Origin: Bartonella sp. HY038
GTDB lineage: Bacteria; Pseudomonadota; Alphaproteobacteria; Rhizobiales; Rhizobiaceae
Assembly (NCBI RefSeq): GCF_014117425.1
Contig: NZ_CP059725.1
Coordinates: 1,488,001 to 1,552,000 of the forward strand
Length of the DNA: 64,000 nt
Direction of reading: 5' to 3'
Shown: positions 54,365 to 64,000 of the stretch, in pieces
Layout: every line of letters begins with the position of its first letter
How positions within the stretch are numbered: position 1 is the stretch's first letter
The notes under the pieces: model-generated
Told to the model about the DNA's origin: nothing
Databases searched by the model: none
Seen by the model: the letters and a program-made list of their open reading frames with translations, nothing else
Translations under genes and position numbers: made by a program

Positions 54365-54814
54365 TTAAGCTTTTTTCTCCCATTTTTGGTTTTCGTTTTG
54401 TTGCCAATAGGTGACTGTATGCCCCGCTGTTTTAAACTCTTTCCATTGCGCGCGTACACGATTAAGTTGTTCGCTATCATGTCCATCGAATATGATGACA
54501 ATACGCTCGTAATTATCAAGATTTTTGCACTGCGCTCCCTCAATGCAAAAACGCACTGTTGATTGATTAGGATTTTCGTCCGTGCAGGTCATGATAACCG
54601 GCTGCTCATGAGGCCAAATATCACTATCAAGTCCATGTGGAATAAATGATATTGGCGAAAATGCCCATAAATGCTTATCAATTTCATCACGGCGTTTTTC
54701 ACTATCAAATTGGATTGAAACGCGCCACTTTCGCTCTAATGAGCGCTCGACAAGACCCGGCAGGGTCCTGTCTAATGTTGATTGTGTTAAGTGATAGAAC
54801 AGAACTTCACTCAA
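54365..54814 (-). CDS. holC: DNA polymerase III subunit chi
   Basis: 149-residue clamp-loader accessory that links the replicase to single-strand-binding protein. Typical start SEVLFYHLTQSTLDRTLPGLVERSL, then WAFSPISFIPHG and the C-terminal VIIFDGHDSEQLNRVRAQWKEFKTAGHTVTYWQQ. As in many proteobacteria it follows pepA, here with a 3-nt gap. Confidence 0.93.
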   Translation of the reverse strand: MSEVLFYHLTQSTLDRTLPGLVERSLERKWRVSIQFDSEKRRDEIDKHLWAFSPISFIPHGLDSDIWPHEQPVIMTCTDENPNQSTVRFCIEGAQCKNLDNYERIVIIFDGHDSEQLNRVRAQWKEFKTAGHTVTYWQQNENQKWEKKA

Positions 54815-54817
54815 AAC

Positions 54818-56299
54818 TTAGTCCTCATAATATTCGGCAACAAACCGATCTAATAGGCGTACGCCAAAGCCCGATGCCCATGATTGGTTGTACTCATTTT
54901 TAATTGAATCAATAGCTGCACCAGCAATATCAAGGTGGGCCCAAGGAGTATCACCAACAAAGCGTTTTAAAAATTGCGCCGCCGTTACCGAACCAGCCAA
55001 CCGACCAGTACTGTTGCGCATATCAGCAAATTTCGAATCAACAATCTTGTCATATTCTTTGCCCAATGGCATGCGCCACAATTTCTCACCGGTTAAACGG
55101 CCGGCATCAAGTAGATGATCGGCCAATGCATCATCATTAGCAAAAAGACCAGCATGCTCATGCCCAAGAGCCACCATAATAGCCCCAGTCAGTGTTGCCA
55201 AATCAATCATCAACTTTGGTTTAAACTTTTCTTTTGTGTACCATAAGGCATCAGCAAGAACTAAGCGACCTTCAGCATCGGTATTGATAATCTCAATCGT
55301 CTGCCCTGACATTGATGTAACAATATCACCAGGGCGTTGTGCATCACCATCCGGCATATTTTCAACCAAGCCCACAACACCAACCGCATTTACCTTGGCT
55401 TTACGGGCTGCCAAAAGGCGCATTGCACCAACAACTGCGGCGGCTCCCCCCATATCACCTTTCATATCTTCCATACCTGCCCCGCCTTTAAGCGAAATGC
55501 CACCAGTATCGAAAACAACACCTTTACCAACAAAAGCAATAGGATTATCTTTAGATGCGCTGCCATTCCAACGCATGATTGCAAGGCGCGGTGGACGCGC
55601 AGAGCCACGCGCCACACCTAAAATGGCATTAGCACCAAGCTTGCGTAACTCTTTTTCACCTAGAATTTCAATTTTTAGTCCAAGTTTTTCAAGTTTTTGT
55701 ATTTCTTCAGCAAATTCAACGGGGCCTAAAATATTCGCAGGCTCATTAATAAGATCACGAGCAAGAATAATTGCCTCAACCATTTGTTGAGACTTTTCAA
55801 AGGCGGCACTTAAAAGCTTTTCATCATCAGCTTGAATAGTCAGCTTTACTGGTGCCTTATTATCTTTCTTTGCTTTAGTTTTATACTTATCAAAATCATA
55901 GAGCCGCAGCAATATACCGCTTATAAAATCAGCAATATCACGCTTCGACGGTGTAATATCCGCAAAAGAAAGGGCAACAGTAATATTTTGACTACCACCA
56001 AATTGTGCCGCAGTTGAACCGCCAAGTTTCATCCAGTCATCAAAATTATATTTATCAACCTCACCAGCACCAATGAGAATAAGACGATCATAACCTTGTT
56101 CATTATTTTGAATAGATTCGACAGCGGTGGAAACTTCACCTTTAAAACCATGAACTTTAATTAATTGGTTGACGAAATCTTCATTGGCAATTTTTAAAAC
56201 CTTATCACTTGGCCTTACATTAGCCCCATTAAATATTATAAAAGTGCCTTTTTTAGGCTTGGCAACGCTGGAAATCTTAGGCGAAATAATCTTTGACAT
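54818..56299 (-). CDS. pepA: Leucyl aminopeptidase (cytosol aminopeptidase, M17)
   Basis: 493-residue metallo-aminopeptidase; hexameric in relatives. The M17 metal and catalytic regions are clear: FVGKGVVFDTGGISLKGGAGMEDMKGDMGGAA (about 255-286) with the Lys and Asp ligands, and the signature NTDAEGRLVLADAL near 340. The N-terminal domain is the usual macro-like fold. AAAGGGATG lies just upstream of the ATG. PepA in some bacteria also binds DNA, which cannot be judged here. Confidence 0.96.
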   Translation of the reverse strand: MSKIISPKISSVAKPKKGTFIIFNGANVRPSDKVLKIANEDFVNQLIKVHGFKGEVSTAVESIQNNEQGYDRLILIGAGEVDKYNFDDWMKLGGSTAAQFGGSQNITVALSFADITPSKRDIADFISGILLRLYDFDKYKTKAKKDNKAPVKLTIQADDEKLLSAAFEKSQQMVEAIILARDLINEPANILGPVEFAEEIQKLEKLGLKIEILGEKELRKLGANAILGVARGSARPPRLAIMRWNGSASKDNPIAFVGKGVVFDTGGISLKGGAGMEDMKGDMGGAAAVVGAMRLLAARKAKVNAVGVVGLVENMPDGDAQRPGDIVTSMSGQTIEIINTDAEGRLVLADALWYTKEKFKPKLMIDLATLTGAIMVALGHEHAGLFANDDALADHLLDAGRLTGEKLWRMPLGKEYDKIVDSKFADMRNSTGRLAGSVTAAQFLKRFVGDTPWAHLDIAGAAIDSIKNEYNQSWASGFGVRLLDRFVAEYYED

Positions 56300-56506
56300 T
56301 GAGCATCCCTTTGTTTTGGATTTACTGTTTAATTACACAATTTATGATAGCTTCTTGAAAAAATGTAAAAACCTATGGCAAAAGTAAAATAATTAAGCTT
56401 TATATGCGATTCTTATCGGTAATATGATAAATTAAGTTTCATTTTACAAATTGATATTTTTTAAAAGGCCTATTCGCCCAAGAGAGCAGGAGTTTCAACT
56501 CTTTTT

Positions 56507-57691
56507 ATGCATTTAATCGAGACCTATATCCTGCGCAGGATTCTAACTTTATTTTTTGCCGTTTTGCTTGGTTCAATCGGGATCGTTTGGATTGTCCAGC
56601 TACTTGATCGCATTAATTTTCTAACCACAAGCGGACAAACTTTTTGGACATTTTTTAATTTGTCCACGCTTATTATACCTTCAGTTATTCCGCTCGTTAT
56701 TCCTTTTGCGCTTGTTATCGCGATTGTTATTATTTTTTATATGATGAACCAAGACTCCGAGCTTGTCGTTATATCGGCTGCGGGTAGTCCGCGTTATGTT
56801 ATCTGGCGCCCAGTAATATTATTGGCGATTTTAGCATCTATCAGCTCCTTTGCTATTACAAATTATGTTGCACCACATGCGCGCCTCAATATGCGACAAA
56901 TGTTGGCTTCAGCCAATTCAGATCTAATTAATATGTTCTTACAAACAGGAGCCTTTCGCCAGTTAAAGCAAAATATCTATCTCGAAATTGGTGAACGTAC
57001 AGCGGATGGAAAGATTGGTGAGCTTTTTATTGTCAATCGCACTGATCCAAACATTGAAATTAATTATTACGCGGTTAGCGGTTATGTTGCCAATAATAAA
57101 AATGGAGATTTTTTAGTATTAAAAAACGGTGAAATCCAACGCCGCGAATACAAGACTGGTGATATAAAAATCATTAAATTTGAATCCTATACATTTGATT
57201 TAAGTGAATTTGCGCCAGAAGAACGCGGCTCTTTTACCTATCCTAAAGACCAATTCTTATCGGAATTACGCCACCCAAACCCCGATGACCCCAATTTTCA
57301 ACGCCGTCCACAACAATATACAGCCGAATTGCACCGCAGGTTTTCTTCATGGCTTTATCCAATAGTATTCGCCTTGATTGCGTTGACAACCGTTGGCGAC
57401 GCGCGCTCACACCGCCAAGGTGGTACATCCGCAATTTTGGTTGCCTTGGGTTGCACGTTTTTTATTTTTTGGCTTGGTTATTTTTTTGGCGACAAGGCCG
57501 ACAATGATCTTGCTTATATTCCTTTTCTCTATGCGGTTCCCATTTTATCAATTATGTTCCTGTCATTTTTATTACTGACAAATCGTCAATTATCTATACC
57601 GCAAATTTGGCAAGATAGTTTAGCAAAAGTGTTTTCGAAAGTTCGATTTAAAAAAACTAAGAAAGCAGCGAATGAAGGAGTCCAAAAATGA
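56507..57691 (+). CDS. lptF: LPS export ABC transporter permease LptF
   Basis: 394-residue YjgP/YjgQ-family permease of the LptB2FG complex that extracts LPS from the inner membrane. Starts HLIETYILRRILTLFFAVLLGSIGIVWIVQLLDRI, has six predicted helices and a periplasmic beta-jellyroll (about 130-265), then a C-terminal bundle. Overlaps lptG by four bases (ATGA). First gene of lptF-lptG-lptD-surA-like. Confidence 0.93.
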   Translation: MHLIETYILRRILTLFFAVLLGSIGIVWIVQLLDRINFLTTSGQTFWTFFNLSTLIIPSVIPLVIPFALVIAIVIIFYMMNQDSELVVISAAGSPRYVIWRPVILLAILASISSFAITNYVAPHARLNMRQMLASANSDLINMFLQTGAFRQLKQNIYLEIGERTADGKIGELFIVNRTDPNIEINYYAVSGYVANNKNGDFLVLKNGEIQRREYKTGDIKIIKFESYTFDLSEFAPEERGSFTYPKDQFLSELRHPNPDDPNFQRRPQQYTAELHRRFSSWLYPIVFALIALTTVGDARSHRQGGTSAILVALGCTFFIFWLGYFFGDKADNDLAYIPFLYAVPILSIMFLSFLLLTNRQLSIPQIWQDSLAKVFSKVRFKKTKKAANEGVQK

Positions 57692-58782
57692 TTGGCTGGA
57701 CACTTGGACGCTATTTTTTCATTCGTTATATCCGTATTACTTTTTACTTTGTCATCGGTATTTTCACCCTTGCCATGTTAATAGATTTTTCTGAAAATGC
57801 GGGGCGACTTGCGTCTCTTCCCGGCTATTCAGCTTTAGGCGCTTTTGCTTTATCTGCCTTACGCATTCCTTTTATCATGCAACAACTCTTTCCCTTTGTT
57901 GCTTTATTTTCAGCAATGGCAACATTAATGTCTCTTAATCGCCGATTCGAGCTTGTGGTGGCACGCTCTATCGGGCTTTCTGCTTGGCAATTTTTATTGC
58001 CTGCTTGTGTGGGGGCGTTGCTATTTGGGCTTGCAGCAGTGGTCATCGTTAACCCACTTGCAGCTTGGAGCCAAGCAAAAGCAGAAAGCCTTATTGCTCA
58101 ATGGACTAATCCAACCAACATTGCAATTAACGCAAAAGATAATCGTGTTCCTTGGCTAACACAAAGCACTGGGAATAGCAGGATAACTATTGGTGCTGCA
58201 TTGATTCTCGAAAAAGGTCGCGTTTTACAAAATGCTGTATTTGTTCGCTATAATGATGACAAAACAATAAAAGACTGGCTAAATGCTAGCACCGCAACCT
58301 TAGAAACTGGCAAATGGATTTTGGACAATGTAACTCAAACCAGTGCAGGCGCGCCACCCAAGTCTTTTAAAACATTGGAAATACCGACCCAGCTACGCCC
58401 CGAATATTTAGAGGAGCGCCTAGCAGATCCAACAACCATTCCGTTTTATGAACTTCCTCATAAAATTGAGGTCGCACGTTCTTTTGGGTATTCTGCAAAT
58501 AATTTTAACATGCAACTGCAATCTCTCATTGCATTACCTGCCCTTCTTGTGGCAATGACATTAATCGCAGCAACTGTTTCATTGAAATTTGTACGATTTG
58601 GCCAGTCTGGTATTATGATTTTAGCTGGCATCCTTGCAGGTTTCGTGCTTTATGTTGTATCGGTAATGGTTAAAGCTTTTGGTGATGCAGGTTATGTCCC
58701 CCCCATAGTCGCTGCATGGGTACCAGTTTTAATTGCAATGTTCTTTGGAGTTTCTTTCTTGCTCCATAAGGAGGATGGCTAG
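57688..58782 (+). CDS. lptG: LPS export ABC transporter permease LptG
   Basis: 364-residue partner of LptF. N-terminus GWTLGRYFFIRYIRITFYFVIGIFTLAMLIDFSE is typical. Six helices with a periplasmic domain in the middle (about 125-260) and the conserved C-terminal helices AMTLIAATVSLKFVRFGQSG and VVSVMVKAFGDAG. GAAGGAG lies upstream of the ATG. The lptD GTG start overlaps its stop by one base. Confidence 0.93.
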   Translation: MIGWTLGRYFFIRYIRITFYFVIGIFTLAMLIDFSENAGRLASLPGYSALGAFALSALRIPFIMQQLFPFVALFSAMATLMSLNRRFELVVARSIGLSAWQFLLPACVGALLFGLAAVVIVNPLAAWSQAKAESLIAQWTNPTNIAINAKDNRVPWLTQSTGNSRITIGAALILEKGRVLQNAVFVRYNDDKTIKDWLNASTATLETGKWILDNVTQTSAGAPPKSFKTLEIPTQLRPEYLEERLADPTTIPFYELPHKIEVARSFGYSANNFNMQLQSLIALPALLVAMTLIAATVSLKFVRFGQSGIMILAGILAGFVLYVVSVMVKAFGDAGYVPPIVAAWVPVLIAMFFGVSFLLHKEDG

Positions 58783-61157
58783 TGAATAAATTAAATAAAC
58801 ACAGTAATTACATTGGTTACCTACAAGCCTTGGCTTGTGGTACAGCACTTGCTTGTGTTTTAGGAACTGTAGGACTACCTTCCTCTGCCTATACCCAAAA
58901 TATTGGCTCTTTAACCACTAGTAATTCTGCTAATAATAACGCTCCAATGTTATTATCAGCTGATGAAATGGTGATGGATCGAGATCAGCATACAGTAACT
59001 GCTCGAGGCAATGTTCAAATTGAATATAATGGCAACCGTATTGTTGCACGAGAGGTTACCTACAACCAACAAACTAAGCGTGTGATGGGGCGTGGCAATG
59101 TAGAGATTGTCGATGCAAAAGGTGTAAAAGTTTATGCCCAAGAAGTTGATTTAACCGACGATCTTGGTGAAGGATTTGTGAATAGCCTTCGTGCTGAAAC
59201 CGCCGATAATACACGTTTTGCAGCTGAAAGCGCTGAGCGCAGTGGCGGGCAAATGACCGTCTTTAATAACGGCGCCTATACAGCTTGTGAGCCTTGTTAC
59301 CAAAAGCCTGATAGTGAAGTGCTTTGGCAGGTTAAAGCGCGCAAAATTATCTGGAACGGCACAACTAAAACCATGCGCTTTGAAGATAGTCGCTTTGAAG
59401 TATATGGTGTACCGATTGCTTGGTTTCCCGTTTTTGAAATGGCCGATCCTTCAGTCAAAAGAAAGAGCGGTTTTCTTTCACCTAGCTTTATTTATAAAGA
59501 TAATTTAGGGTTTGGTGTTTCAAGCGGCTATTTCTGGAATTTAGCACCCAACTATGATTTTACTTTGTCAACAACTGGCTATTCCAAGCAAGGCGCATTG
59601 GTCTCGGGTGAATGGCGGCATCGTTTAGAAAACGGTAGCTATGACATTCGCTTAAATTACATCAACCAATTAAATCGTGACGACTTTGATAGCTGGTCAA
59701 TTGATAAGCGCCAAACTAATCGCTACTCTTTGACTACTAAGGGCGATTTTAATATTAATCCGCGCTGGAATTTTGGTTGGGACATTCTTGCACAATCAGA
59801 TCGTAATTTTAGCAGAACCTACGGTATTTCTGATTATAATTCAGAGGTTAACCGGTCGCAAATATACTTGACTGGTTTGAATAAGCGCAATTATTTTGAC
59901 ATGCGCTTTTATCACTTCGATGTTCAAGAAGATCTATTAAAATCAAATAGCAGTGAACGTAATACCAAACAACCTTGGGTTTTACCAAGGATCGATTATT
60001 CGTTCATTCCTGATGAAGCTGTTTTCGGCGGTGAGTTAAAGGTTACGACAAACTTCCAATCGCTATATAGAGAAAATGCCGATTATGCATTTGCTGACTG
60101 GAATGGAAACGCACTTGACAGAGCGCGCTTAGCCGGCATCAATGGAACATCAACACGCTTAACTGGCGAACTTGAATGGAAGCGTGATTTTATATCTGAG
60201 CAAGGTTTGGTGATAACACCGTTATTTGCTTTGCGCGGCGATGGTTTTGTAATATCGCCGGACGATAATTATAGCAAAGCGCTATCATCTAGCTTAGACT
60301 ATAGCAAATTTGATATTAAAGATAATGCCTTGCGTGGCATGGCTACAGCTGGCTTGGAAGTGCGCTATCCAATTTTAATAAGTGCGGGCAGTTCAACCCA
60401 TATCATTGAGCCAACCGCACAAATTTATGCTCGCAATAATGAACAATATGCTGGGCGCTTAACCAATGAGGATGCACAAAGTTTCGTATTTGATGCAACT
60501 ACATTATTTGAGCGCGACAAGTTTTCGGGATATGATCGCGTAGAAGGCGGCACTAGAGCCAATTTGGGTGTACGTTATTCTGGCAACTTTGATAATAACT
60601 GGTCGCTTTATGGCCTAGCAGGACAGTCATTCCAAATCGGCGGCATAAATTCATTTGATAGCAGTGACTTGGTTAGCGTTGGCTCCGCTTCTGGCCTTGA
60701 AACCGCACGCTCTGATTATGTAGCAATGCTTGGCTTATCTGATGGCGCAGGCCTATCCTTGGCAACGCGTGGGCGCTTCGATGAAAGAACCTTGCAAGTG
60801 CGGCGCGGTGAAATAGATCTTCGCAAGCAATGGTCCAGTCTATCGCTAGGAACGCAATACGCCTATATTGAGCGCCAAGCTAATTATGGTTATTCTGATG
60901 ACCGCCAAGAAGTTTCAGTTAATGGAAGCGTTAAAATAATTAACAATTGGAATATATCAGCCAATACTAGCTATGATATTGTTTCAGAGACGGTTGTACG
61001 CGCAGGTACCGCAATAAATTATCAAGATGAATGCTTTGGTATTCTTTTTGGTTATTCGCAAACTCGCAATCCAGGAGAAACCGCATCTTCGCATAATTGG
61101 AATTTTATGCTATCATTTCGTACAATTGGTGATTTTGGATCAGGAACCGCCCGTTAA
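58782..61157 (+). CDS. lptD: LPS-assembly protein LptD
   Basis: Outer-membrane beta-barrel that places LPS in the outer leaflet. 791 residues: signal peptide about 20-37, OstA jellyroll (about 55-165, LLSADEMVMDRDQHTVTARGNVQIEY), then the large barrel with alternating aromatic strands. Cysteines in TACEPCYQ (near 170) and near the C-terminus (DECFGILFGYSQTRN) could form the disulfides known for LptD. Start is GTG overlapping the lptG stop; GGAGG lies upstream. Typical length. Confidence 0.95.
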   Translation: MNKLNKHSNYIGYLQALACGTALACVLGTVGLPSSAYTQNIGSLTTSNSANNNAPMLLSADEMVMDRDQHTVTARGNVQIEYNGNRIVAREVTYNQQTKRVMGRGNVEIVDAKGVKVYAQEVDLTDDLGEGFVNSLRAETADNTRFAAESAERSGGQMTVFNNGAYTACEPCYQKPDSEVLWQVKARKIIWNGTTKTMRFEDSRFEVYGVPIAWFPVFEMADPSVKRKSGFLSPSFIYKDNLGFGVSSGYFWNLAPNYDFTLSTTGYSKQGALVSGEWRHRLENGSYDIRLNYINQLNRDDFDSWSIDKRQTNRYSLTTKGDFNINPRWNFGWDILAQSDRNFSRTYGISDYNSEVNRSQIYLTGLNKRNYFDMRFYHFDVQEDLLKSNSSERNTKQPWVLPRIDYSFIPDEAVFGGELKVTTNFQSLYRENADYAFADWNGNALDRARLAGINGTSTRLTGELEWKRDFISEQGLVITPLFALRGDGFVISPDDNYSKALSSSLDYSKFDIKDNALRGMATAGLEVRYPILISAGSSTHIIEPTAQIYARNNEQYAGRLTNEDAQSFVFDATTLFERDKFSGYDRVEGGTRANLGVRYSGNFDNNWSLYGLAGQSFQIGGINSFDSSDLVSVGSASGLETARSDYVAMLGLSDGAGLSLATRGRFDERTLQVRRGEIDLRKQWSSLSLGTQYAYIERQANYGYSDDRQEVSVNGSVKIINNWNISANTSYDIVSETVVRAGTAINYQDECFGILFGYSQTRNPGETASSHNWNFMLSFRTIGDFGSGTAR

Positions 61158-61273
61158 TTTTACACTTGTTAATATGGTTCGTTATGGACCTGTCATTGTT
61201 TTGCCTTTTATTTTATTATAATTGTGTTAAAACATATGTCGTTATGACATCGAATAAGATGAGAGCTTGAAAT

Positions 61274-62227
61274 ATGGTAAGAATAAAAAGCCGCCTTTTT
61301 GCATATTTAATGTCTGCGGCCTTAAGTGTTAGTTTTGTTGGTAGTGATTTTGCAGGCTTGCATGCAGCTCAAGCAGCATCAACAACCGTTGCCTTGGTGG
61401 TAAATGGCAATGCAATAACAAATCTTGACATTGAACAGCGTAAAGCGTTTCTAAAGGTTCAAAACCGCGGCGGTAATCTTACCCAGTTAGCTCGCGAAGA
61501 GTTAACTGACGAAATGTTAAAGCGTGTAGAAATGAAACGCCGCAACATTGAAGTCAGTCTACAAGAAGTTAATGCTGCATATGACAATTTTGCCGCGCGC
61601 AATAATATGTCCCCTCAGCAAATGGGACAAATGTTAACGCAAGCAGGTTTGACACCAGCCCATTTTAAAGCTTATATCATGGTGCAAATGGGATGGGGTC
61701 GCTTGGTCAGCGCGCGTTTCCGTGCTGAAGGTATGGTTTCCGAAGGGGAAGCTGTACAACGTATGTTAAAAAATGGTGGTGTTAAACCAACCGCTAATGA
61801 ATATCTTATACAGCAAGTTATATTTGTTATACCGGCAAACCGTCGTGGTGCAATATTAGGTCAGCGCCGCCAAGAGGCCAATGCTTTACGTTCACGCGTT
61901 AATGGATGTGATTCTACCCGTGAATTAGTAAAAGGCAAAATTGATATTACTATTCGTAACCTTGGGCGTGTGCTTGAGCAACAATTACCACCTGAGTGGG
62001 AAAAAACAATTAAAGCAACAAGTGTTGGCAAAGCTACAGCCGTGCAAGAAACCGCTCGCGGTGTTGAATTTTTGACTATTTGTTCCATTCGCAAAGTCAA
62101 TGATGACCGCGTAGCTCAGCTTGTTTTTTCTATTCAAGAAGGCAATAATAGCGAAGCTAAAGCATCTCAGCTTGAAAAGAAATATATTGCTGAACTTAGA
62201 AAGTCAGCACGGATTCAAACACCTTAA
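61274..62227 (+). CDS. SurA-like periplasmic chaperone / peptidyl-prolyl isomerase
   Basis: 317-residue protein with a signal peptide (about 1-35), then the SurA N-domain ([25 protein letters not shown], and [21 protein letters not shown]) and a parvulin-like part ([17 protein letters not shown] onward). It has one rotamase-type region and so is shorter than E. coli SurA (about 430 residues). Its place after lptD fits outer-membrane protein folding. Isomerase activity is not certain from the sequence. pdxA overlaps its stop by one base. Confidence 0.87.
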   Translation: MVRIKSRLFAYLMSAALSVSFVGSDFAGLHAAQAASTTVALVVNGNAITNLDIEQRKAFLKVQNRGGNLTQLAREELTDEMLKRVEMKRRNIEVSLQEVNAAYDNFAARNNMSPQQMGQMLTQAGLTPAHFKAYIMVQMGWGRLVSARFRAEGMVSEGEAVQRMLKNGGVKPTANEYLIQQVIFVIPANRRGAILGQRRQEANALRSRVNGCDSTRELVKGKIDITIRNLGRVLEQQLPPEWEKTIKATSVGKATAVQETARGVEFLTICSIRKVNDDRVAQLVFSIQEGNNSEAKASQLEKKYIAELRKSARIQTP

Positions 62228-63231
62228 TGCTGCCTATTGCTCTATCATCTGGGGATCCTTCTGGAATAGGCTTGGAAATTGCTTTGAAGGCTTGGCTGAA
62301 CCGCAAGCTTTCAAACTTACCGCCTTTTTTTATTATTAGTGACGCAAATATTATAGCGAAACGCGCTAAGTTATTTGATCTTGATGTTGATATCCATATC
62401 AGCACTCCAAATAATCCTGCAGAAAATTTTGATTATTCTTTACCTGTTCTACCTTTGATAAATCATCAAATTGATCAGGTTGGCGTACCCTTAACGAAAA
62501 ATGCCGCTGGCATTATTGAGGCAATTGAACAAGCTGTTGGCTTAGTTTTTGATAAAAAAGCAAGAGCTATTGTCACCTGCCCTATTGCAAAAATTAACTT
62601 ATATGAATCTGGGTTTGGGTTTCCTGGTCATACTGAATTTTTAGCAGACCTAGCGCAACGCTATATAGGACAACCAGTTAAGCCTGTTATGATGCTAGCA
62701 GGGCCAGAACTGCGAACGGTTCCAGTGACGGTACATATTCCTTTGAAGCAAGTACCACAAGCACTGACTAAAGAGCTCATTATCGAAATAGCAACAATTT
62801 GTAATAATGATCTTATCCATAAATTTGGCGTTAGTGCGCCACGTATCGCCATAGCTGGGCTAAACCCTCATGCAGGTGAGTCAGGCGCCATGGGCGTGGA
62901 AGATAGGGATATTATTCAACCTGCTATTGATATTTTACGCCAACAAGGTCTTATTATCACCAATCCCTTGCCATCAGACACTATGTTTCATGCACGAGCA
63001 CGCGCAAATTATGATGTTGCCCTTTGTATGTACCATGATCAAGCGCTAATTCCAGTAAAGACAATTGGCTTTGATGATACTGTTAATGTGACTTTGGGAT
63101 TGCCTTTCATTCGAACATCTCCAGACCATGGCACCGCCTTTGATATCGCTAATAAGGGTATTGCGCTACCTGATAGTTTGATTGCAGCGATTAAGCTCGC
63201 AGATAAATTATCACAGAACCATACTGAGTAA
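62227..63231 (+). CDS. pdxA: 4-hydroxythreonine-4-phosphate dehydrogenase
   Basis: NAD-dependent enzyme of pyridoxal phosphate synthesis (DXP-dependent route). 334 residues: [20 protein letters not shown] at the start, metal-ligand histidines in [25 protein letters not shown] and [16 protein letters not shown], and the C-terminal [20 protein letters not shown]. It starts at the surA-like stop (TAATG), so it is co-translated, and rsmA follows, the usual order surA-pdxA-rsmA. Confidence 0.96.
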   Translation: MLPIALSSGDPSGIGLEIALKAWLNRKLSNLPPFFIISDANIIAKRAKLFDLDVDIHISTPNNPAENFDYSLPVLPLINHQIDQVGVPLTKNAAGIIEAIEQAVGLVFDKKARAIVTCPIAKINLYESGFGFPGHTEFLADLAQRYIGQPVKPVMMLAGPELRTVPVTVHIPLKQVPQALTKELIIEIATICNNDLIHKFGVSAPRIAIAGLNPHAGESGAMGVEDRDIIQPAIDILRQQGLIITNPLPSDTMFHARARANYDVALCMYHDQALIPVKTIGFDDTVNVTLGLPFIRTSPDHGTAFDIANKGIALPDSLIAAIKLADKLSQNHTE

Positions 63232-63399
63232 CTTTAACCATGTTGGCTACCATTATTTTAAATGCTAAAGCCTTTAGCAATGCTGACTTCTCTAGTTTTT
63301 AGGATCTTAAAATAATTATCGGTCAATTGTATGATATCTTGCATTTACCATTACAATCAGTTACCGATGCGAAAGATATTTAGAAATTTAAGGTATAAC

Positions 63400-64000
63400 A
63401 TGGCCATTGATAATCTCCCCCCATTGCGTGACGTTATCGAGACATTCGGTCTATCCGCCAAAAAATCACTTGGCCAAAATTTTTTATTTGATCTTAATCT
63501 AACCACAAAAATTGCTAAGCAAGCTGGCGATTTACAAGATAAGCCGGTTTTAGAAATTGGCCCCGGTCCCGGTGGATTAACACGTGCGTTATTAGCGCAA
63601 GGCGCAATTGTAACCGCAATTGAACGTGATGAGCGTTGTCTTGCGGCATTGGACGAGATTTCACGCGCATACCCAAATCGTTTAAATATTATTCATGGTG
63701 ATGCGTTAGAAGTCAAATATACTGAACTATATTCAAATATTGAGGAAAAACCACGCATCATTGCGAATCTACCCTATAATGTGGGTACGCAATTATTGAT
63801 CAATTGGTTATTAACTGAACCATGGCCACCTTTCTATCACTCTCTTACCTTGATGTTTCAAAAAGAAGTAGCACAACGTATTGTAGCCAAAGCAAATGAT
63901 GATCACTATGGACGACTTGGCGTTCTAGCTGGCTGGCGCACACAAGCACGCATAGCTTTTGACGTACCACCTCAGGCTTTTACTCCTCCTCCCAAGGTAA
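63400..64000 (+). CDS. rsmA: 16S rRNA (adenine1518-N6/adenine1519-N6)-dimethyltransferase, 3' end outside the window
   Basis: KsgA/RsmA dimethylates two adenines near the 3' end of 16S rRNA. Translation from ATG 63400 gives [16 protein letters not shown], the SAM-binding [20 protein letters not shown] and IERDE, then the NLPYNVGT catalytic motif and [11 protein letters not shown]. About 200 residues are visible; the C-terminal part is cut by the window end. The 168 bp before it show no clear promoter. Confidence 0.95.
   Translation, partial: MAIDNLPPLRDVIETFGLSAKKSLGQNFLFDLNLTTKIAKQAGDLQDKPVLEIGPGPGGLTRALLAQGAIVTAIERDERCLAALDEISRAYPNRLNIIHGDALEVKYTELYSNIEEKPRIIANLPYNVGTQLLINWLLTEPWPPFYHSLTLMFQKEVAQRIVAKANDDHYGRLGVLAGWRTQARIAFDVPPQAFTPPPKV

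Noticed and set aside
54364..54543. N-terminal extension of the small membrane protein into holC
   Set aside because: The extension is holC in another frame; the ATG at 54363 fits coupling to the holC stop.

Overview
The window looks like chromosomal DNA from a low-GC alphaproteobacterium, most likely a Hyphomicrobiales (Rhizobiales) lineage near Brucellaceae/Bartonellaceae. This is inferred from gene order and content, not from a search. The supporting signs are the order lptF-lptG-lptD-surA-like-pdxA-rsmA, a fused secDF after yajC, clpS next to clpA, the aerobic cobalamin genes (cobM, cobN, cobO, cobW) and an intergenic TAGAGCA-type inverted repeat of the kind common in rhizobia. The DNA is AT-rich throughout, and most genes are ordinary chromosomal housekeeping genes.

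Layout. 0.2-6.6 kb: cobM, tRNA-Lys, then a minus-strand operon yajC-secDF-(NDUFAF3-like)-(NDUFAF6-like), with a divergent DUF815 ATPase. 6.7-10.5 kb: mobA, mobB, a glutathione S-transferase, a secreted or anchored nuclease, a uracil-DNA glycosylase-like gene and two orphan small genes. 10.7-12.6 kb: divergent cobT and cobS. 13.1-24.6 kb: the most distinctive region, a hydroxyproline catabolic locus with an amino-acid ABC transporter, aconitase X, two proline-racemase-superfamily proteins, a pyrroline-2-carboxylate reductase-like enzyme, a FadR-type GntR regulator, a DapA-like deaminase and a D-amino-acid dehydrogenase. 24.9-29.3 kb: a membrane GGDEF/EAL protein with altered active sites, an IS5-type transposase relic and a secreted protein of unknown function. 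29.5-35.2 kb: ycjF/ycjX-like pair, sufA-like gene, a cytochrome c, tRNA-Pro and a D,D-carboxypeptidase with a SPOR domain. 35.5-40.5 kb: clpS, a truncated second clpS, clpA and an FAD-linked oxidase. 40.6-43.2 kb: GNAT, sulfurtransferase, cysteine synthase. 43.4-49.8 kb: a tight operon cobU-cobW-cobN-cobO-eamA. 50-54 kb: flavin reductase, tRNA-Arg, nucleoside hydrolase, MFS transporter. 53.9-56.3 kb: pepA-holC and two small membrane proteins. 56.5-64 kb: LPS-export and envelope operon running into pdxA and a 3'-truncated rsmA.

How the genes work together. The hydroxyproline region can be read as two converging routes. 3-hydroxyproline isomers are dehydrated by aconitase X, and perhaps by the Ser/Thr-type racemase homologue, to pyrroline-2-carboxylate, which is reduced to proline. 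trans-4-hydroxyproline is epimerised, oxidised and deaminated towards alpha-ketoglutarate semialdehyde. The last enzyme, the semialdehyde dehydrogenase, is not in the window. A GATATATC element sits just downstream of the predicted -10 box of two candidate promoters in this locus and is a candidate GntR operator. The cobalamin genes lie in three separate places and give part of an aerobic pathway, but I see no cobalamin riboswitch ahead of them.
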